In this document: in pieces, positions 13,106-16,373 of the stretch
Layout of the letters: every line of letters begins with the position of its first letter
Position numbering within the stretch: the first letter of the stretch is position 1
Assembly (NCBI GenBank): GCA_003490025.1
Contig: DNJC01000072.1
Span: 1-16,373 of the forward strand
DNA: 16,373 bases
Direction of reading: 5' to 3'
Source: Geobacter sp.
GTDB lineage: Bacteria > Desulfobacterota > Desulfuromonadia > Geobacterales > Geobacteraceae
The notes under the pieces: generated by a model
The model's database searches: none
What the model saw: only the letters and a program-made list of their open reading frames with translations
What the model was told of the DNA's origin: nothing
Translations under genes and position numbers: made by a program

Positions 13106-15001
13106 ATGTTCTGGCGACGCGGCATTCGCTACAAGCTGGCTATCGCCCTTTGGGGCGTGGCGATCATAGCCTTTGCCGCGGCGGGCCTGGCTTTGGTGCT
13201 CTTTGAGAACCTCACCATGGAGCGCCGCGCCTGGCAGATCATGGAGCCCTACGCGCAACTGGTCTCCGTCGGGACGGAAGCGGCGGTGGCCTTCGAGGAC
13301 CCCGTACGCGCGCAGGAAATCCTCAATACGCTGCGGACCAACCCGCAACTTTCGGGAGCGGAAATCTTTCTGCGGGACGGACGGTTGCTCGCCCGCTACA
13401 GCAGCAGGTCCAAGGTGGCATCCCTTCCCCATTCGCTCAAACCCGATGGCGTTTACCTGAACCACAACAATGCGGAGTTGTTGCAGAGCCTGCAAGACGG
13501 CGCGCGTCTGCGCCTGGTCATGAGCCTGAATGAACTCAACCGGCAAACCCAGGAAGTTTTGTGGAAATTCGCCATGGGGATGTTCGTCCTGCTGGTGACC
13601 ATCACCCTTGCCCTGCGGGCTGCCCTGCAAAAAACCATCATCGGTCCCATCTCCACCCTGGTCAAGACCGTAGAACAGGTTCGCACCAGGGACGACTACA
13701 GCCGGCGGGTGCCGGCCTCCGGCGTCGATGAGGTGGGCCGGCTTGGCCAGAGCTTCAACGCCATGATGGGTGTGATCCAGGAACGCGAAGATGATTTGCG
13801 CCGGCTCACCCTCTTCCAGCGCACGATTCTGGACAACGCGGCCTACGGCATCGTCTCCACCACTACAGATGGCATTGTCAGCAGTTTCAATCCTGCCGCC
13901 GAGCGATTGCTGGGCTACACGTCCGACGAAGTGGTCGGGAAACTGACGCCGGCGTGCTGGCACGATCAGGAAGAGATCGCGCTACGCGCCCTTCAGCTGT
14001 CCGAAGAACTGGGCGAGACGGTACCGCCTGGTTTCGAGGTGCTTGTGGCGCGCCTCCGGCGTAACCAGTCCGAGGAAAACGAGTGGACCTACATGCGCAA
14101 AGACGGGACACGCGCGCCGATGTTTCTGTCCGTGACCGCGCTGCGAAAGGAGAGCGGCCAGATTACGGGATATGTCGGACTGATCTATGACCTCACCGAG
14201 CGCAAACGGGCGGAGGACGCGCTGCTGGAGAGCGAACGGATGTACCGGGAGTTGAGCGAAACACTGGAAGTGCGCGTCACGGAGGCGGTGGAGGAACTGG
14301 AGCAGAAAAACAGGATGCTGATCCTCCAGAGCCGTCAGGCTACCATGGGGGAGATGCTGAGCAACATCGCCCACCAGTGGCGCCAACCGCTCAATATGCT
14401 GGGGCTCCTTGCCCAGGAGCTGCAGTTCGCCGAAAATCACGGCAACTTGACCGGCGAATTCATGGCCACCAATGTCAAGAGAACCATGGAGATTATCCAG
14501 CACATGTCGAAGACCATAGACGACTTCCGGCACTTCTTCATGCCGGAGAAAGAAAAGATCCGCTTCAGGGTGCTCGATGTCGTGGAAAAGACCCTCTCCC
14601 TGCTGGAGGCCGCTTTCGGAGCGTACCAGATCAATACGGAGACGGTGGCTGCAGGCGACCCGGTGCTGGAGGGGTATCCGAATGAGTACTCCCAGGTGCT
14701 TCTCAACATCCTCACCAACGCCAAGGACGCCTTCCTCTCGCGAGATGTCGCTGATCCTAAGATCGTGATCAGGGTGGACACGGAAGGGGATAAATCGGTC
14801 GTCACCATCACCGACAACGCAGGCGGCATACCCAAGGAGATCATCGACAAGATCTTCGATCCCTACTTCACGACCAAGGGTCCCGAGCAAGGCACCGGAG
14901 TCGGCCTCTTCATGAGCAAGACCATAATAGAAAAGAACATGGGCGGCGCCCTCAGCGTGCGCAACACGGACGGAGGGGCGGAATTCAGGATCAAGGTGTA
15001 A
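13106..15001 (+). CDS. Chimeric CHASE8-HAMP-PAS histidine kinase, AHQWRQPL type
   Basis: 631 residues. Residues 1-235 (two membrane segments, CHASE8 periplasmic domain, HAMP) differ from the first CHASE8 kinase at 14 positions by my count: L38M, V42A, G43W, G67V, K84G, G100S, E104V, P109H, H134R, I151V, L157M, D180G, A196D and G229D. The single PAS domain (about 237-362) is ~79% identical to PAS 1 of that protein. A coiled coil (about 365-415) and the kinase core (His423 in NIAHQWRQPLN, NEYSQVLLNILTNAKDA, DNAGGIP, FDPYFTTKGPEQGTGVGL) instead resemble the receiver-kinase at 11415-12710. The second PAS and HELRTP-type HisKA of the first kinase are absent. It follows the yfiR remnant by three bases with AGAGGTGA as ribosome binding site. 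It probably senses through the same periplasmic fold but with a different output. Confidence 0.93.
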   Translation: MFWRRGIRYKLAIALWGVAIIAFAAAGLALVLFENLTMERRAWQIMEPYAQLVSVGTEAAVAFEDPVRAQEILNTLRTNPQLSGAEIFLRDGRLLARYSSRSKVASLPHSLKPDGVYLNHNNAELLQSLQDGARLRLVMSLNELNRQTQEVLWKFAMGMFVLLVTITLALRAALQKTIIGPISTLVKTVEQVRTRDDYSRRVPASGVDEVGRLGQSFNAMMGVIQEREDDLRRLTLFQRTILDNAAYGIVSTTTDGIVSSFNPAAERLLGYTSDEVVGKLTPACWHDQEEIALRALQLSEELGETVPPGFEVLVARLRRNQSEENEWTYMRKDGTRAPMFLSVTALRKESGQITGYVGLIYDLTERKRAEDALLESERMYRELSETLEVRVTEAVEELEQKNRMLILQSRQATMGEMLSNIAHQWRQPLNMLGLLAQELQFAENHGNLTGEFMATNVKRTMEIIQHMSKTIDDFRHFFMPEKEKIRFRVLDVVEKTLSLLEAAFGAYQINTETVAAGDPVLEGYPNEYSQVLLNILTNAKDAFLSRDVADPKIVIRVDTEGDKSVVTITDNAGGIPKEIIDKIFDPYFTTKGPEQGTGVGLFMSKTIIEKNMGGALSVRNTDGGAEFRIKV

Positions 15002-15206
15002 GCGGCTGAGTTCCTTCGGACGAATGATGGTCACCTCTCAACAGATGGTCTCCACGAAAAGATGGTCGCAGGTGACCGGCGACCTCGACGAAAAAAGGCC
15101 AAGGGCAGCAGTTGCTGCATCCTTGGCCTTCAGTCTCCTCGGTTGAACCAGCAGGCGGTAACCCTGCTTTGTTTCCTCAGATTGTCTCTGTGGCAAACGG
15201 TTTGGA
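15002..15206. other. Convergent intergenic region
   Basis: No gene is seen. GATGGTC occurs three times (15026, 15044 and 15061 areas). An inverted repeat GGTCACCT/AGGTGACC (15029-15036 and 15070-15077) with a 33-base loop may structure the 3' end of the kinase message. The terminator at 15095-15130 lies in this spacer. Confidence 0.4.
15095..15130 (-). terminator. Intrinsic terminator of cysN, possibly bidirectional
   Basis: The arms AAGGCCAAGG (15095-15104) and CCTTGGCCTT (15121-15130) pair perfectly, with an inner stem GCAGCA/TGCTGC. On the minus strand the stem is followed by a run of six T (from 15096 down to 15091, partly within the stem foot), giving a classic intrinsic terminator about 75 bases past the cysN stop. 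There is no T-run on the plus side, so termination of the kinase gene from the left would depend on the hairpin alone. Confidence 0.8.
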
Positions 15207-16373
15207 TTAGATGCCGACTCCGTCGTCGCCGTACTTTTTCTCTACAGTCGGACCCCGCTTGAAAACCATCACGCTGATCCCCTCTTCCGTCCGATCGAAC
15301 TCGAACGCCAGGTTGTTTTCATAAGCAAGCAGCGCGACGGGCTCCAACTGTCCCAGGTCGCGAAGCCGGAAGAGCATACGGTTCCCCTTTTCCAGGCGCT
15401 CGATGAGACTTTGCGGGATGTCCAGGACGAAGGCGCCCTTTTCTTCCGTCAGATCGACAAGGTTGAGGTTGGTGGCGGTCACTTCACCGAGGCTGATGCG
15501 TCGCACCCAGGCGCTTCCCGTCCCTGCCCCGCCTGCCGTCAACTCGGTCAGTTCTTCGGGCGTGGCCTCGATCACCATCCCTGCCGCGACCGTGGCGTTG
15601 CTGAAACGGTCGATGAGGATGAAACTCCCCGTGTCGCGGTTGTCGCGGTACGGGTCGAAGGAAACGGGACGGTCCAGCTCGATCCTTACCAGTCCGATTT
15701 CGTTGAGTTTTAGCGTCGGGACCTGCTTTTGTTCCAGCGTGTTCACGTCGACCGCGTACTGTACCGAGGTCACCCTTCCCGGCGTGACGCCGGTCGCCGT
15801 CTTCACCAGGTACAGCTGGCCGGGCTGAAGAGGCTCGTCGTGGAACCAGACCAGGTCTGCCTCCGGGTGCCGGGTGTAAAGCGGTGCGGAATCCAGCTTG
15901 GTGAGCATGTCGCCGCGGCTGATGTCTATCTCGTCCGAGAGCGTCAGGGTCACGGCTTGGCCGGCGACTCCTTCCTCCAGGTCGCCGCCCATGGTGACGA
16001 TGCGTGAGACGCGGCTGGTCTGGCCGGACGAGGTCACCCGCACCTCATCGCCCGGGCGTATCTGGCCCCCGGCGATGGTGCCGCAGAAACCGCGGAAGTC
16101 GAGGTTGGGACGGTTCACCCATTGCACCGGCAACCGGAATGCCTGGTCCGCCCGGTCGTCCTCCACCTGCACCGTTTCCAGGTAGCGCAGGATCGCGGGA
16201 CCGTCGTACCACGGCGTGTTTTCGCTCTTCTCGATGATGTTGTCGCCGTTCAGGGCCGAAATGGGGAGGGCCGTGATGGTCGAGAAGCCGAGCGGCTCGG
16301 CAAACTGCCGGTACTCGCTCACGATCTGGTTGAACCTCTCCTCGTCGTAATCGATCAGGTCCATCTTGTTGAT
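15207..16373 (-). CDS. cysN: Sulfate adenylyltransferase subunit 1 (CysN), C-terminal part
   Basis: The open frame continues past the window edge; the first visible residues are INKMDLIDYDEERF. NKMD is the guanine-specificity (G4) motif of the GTPase domain, so the G1-G3 motifs lie outside. The beta-barrel domains follow (DQAFRLPVQWVNRP, RGFCGTIAGGQIRPGDEV, ISRGDML, HDEPLQPGQLYLVK) and fit the GTPase subunit of ATP sulfurylase. With CysD it makes adenosine 5'-phosphosulfate from sulfate and ATP in sulfate assimilation. About 70-80 residues beyond the usual end (from DIPQSLIERLEKGNRMLF to KKYGDDGVGI) form a C-terminal extension not seen in the E. coli protein. It converges with the chimeric kinase gene and ends at a strong terminator. 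cysD is expected beyond the right edge. Confidence 0.9.
   Translation of the reverse strand: MNKMDLIDYDEERFNQIVSEYRQFAEPLGFSTITALPISALNGDNIIEKSENTPWYDGPAILRYLETVQVEDDRADQAFRLPVQWVNRPNLDFRGFCGTIAGGQIRPGDEVRVTSSGQTSRVSRIVTMGGDLEEGVAGQAVTLTLSDEIDISRGDMLTKLDSAPLYTRHPEADLVWFHDEPLQPGQLYLVKTATGVTPGRVTSVQYAVDVNTLEQKQVPTLKLNEIGLVRIELDRPVSFDPYRDNRDTGSFILIDRFSNATVAAGMVIEATPEELTELTAGGAGTGSAWVRRISLGEVTATNLNLVDLTEEKGAFVLDIPQSLIERLEKGNRMLFRLRDLGQLEPVALLAYENNLAFEFDRTEEGISVMVFKRGPTVEKKYGDDGVGI

Overview
The window looks like a chromosomal segment of a metal-reducing deltaproteobacterium of the Geobacter group (Geobacterales, e.g. Geobacter, Geomonas or Citrifermentans). The reasons are multiheme c-type cytochromes in an operon with their own two-component system, many histidine kinases with AHQWRQPL-type phosphorylation sites, and GC-rich, strongly Shine-Dalgarno-led genes. 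This assignment is inferred from gene content; no marker gene is present.

Left part (about 1-5000, minus strand): a four-gene operon transcribed right to left. It encodes an OmpR-family response regulator, a membrane sensor kinase of the CusS/CopS type, a periplasmic hexaheme cytochrome c and a ten-heme lipoprotein cytochrome c. The first three genes are linked by stop/start overlaps. A hairpin and a possible 19-codon leader ORF lie between the two cytochromes. Past the operon end is a tandem array of seven 21-bp repeats, and three degenerate units of the same repeat recur at 12709.

Middle (about 5670-12710, plus strand): a compact signalling operon. It encodes a TonB-dependent siderophore-type outer-membrane receptor, a YfiR-family periplasmic protein, a CHASE8-HAMP-PAS-PAS histidine kinase, a stand-alone receiver protein and a receiver-histidine kinase. 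In Pseudomonas, YfiR inhibits YfiN through YfiN's CHASE8 periplasmic domain and the outer-membrane protein YfiB releases it. Here a TonB receptor occupies the outer-membrane position and a histidine kinase replaces the GGDEF output. The inferred flow is outer-membrane ligand, then YfiR, then CHASE8 kinase, then receiver relay; no DNA-binding output is encoded here.

Right-middle (about 12794-15001, plus strand): a rearranged partial copy of that operon. The upstream region of the TonB gene is joined, with the whole receptor gene missing, to a remnant of yfiR lacking 113 internal codons, followed by a second CHASE8 kinase. The first ~235 residues of this kinase are ~94% identical to the first kinase. 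Its catalytic half instead resembles the receiver-kinase at 11415-12710, so it is a chimera. The duplication, its two deletion scars at short repeats and the domain swap are the most interesting features of the window.

Right end (15207-16373, minus strand): the C-terminal part of sulfate adenylyltransferase subunit 1 (cysN), cut by the window edge, with a strong intrinsic terminator downstream.
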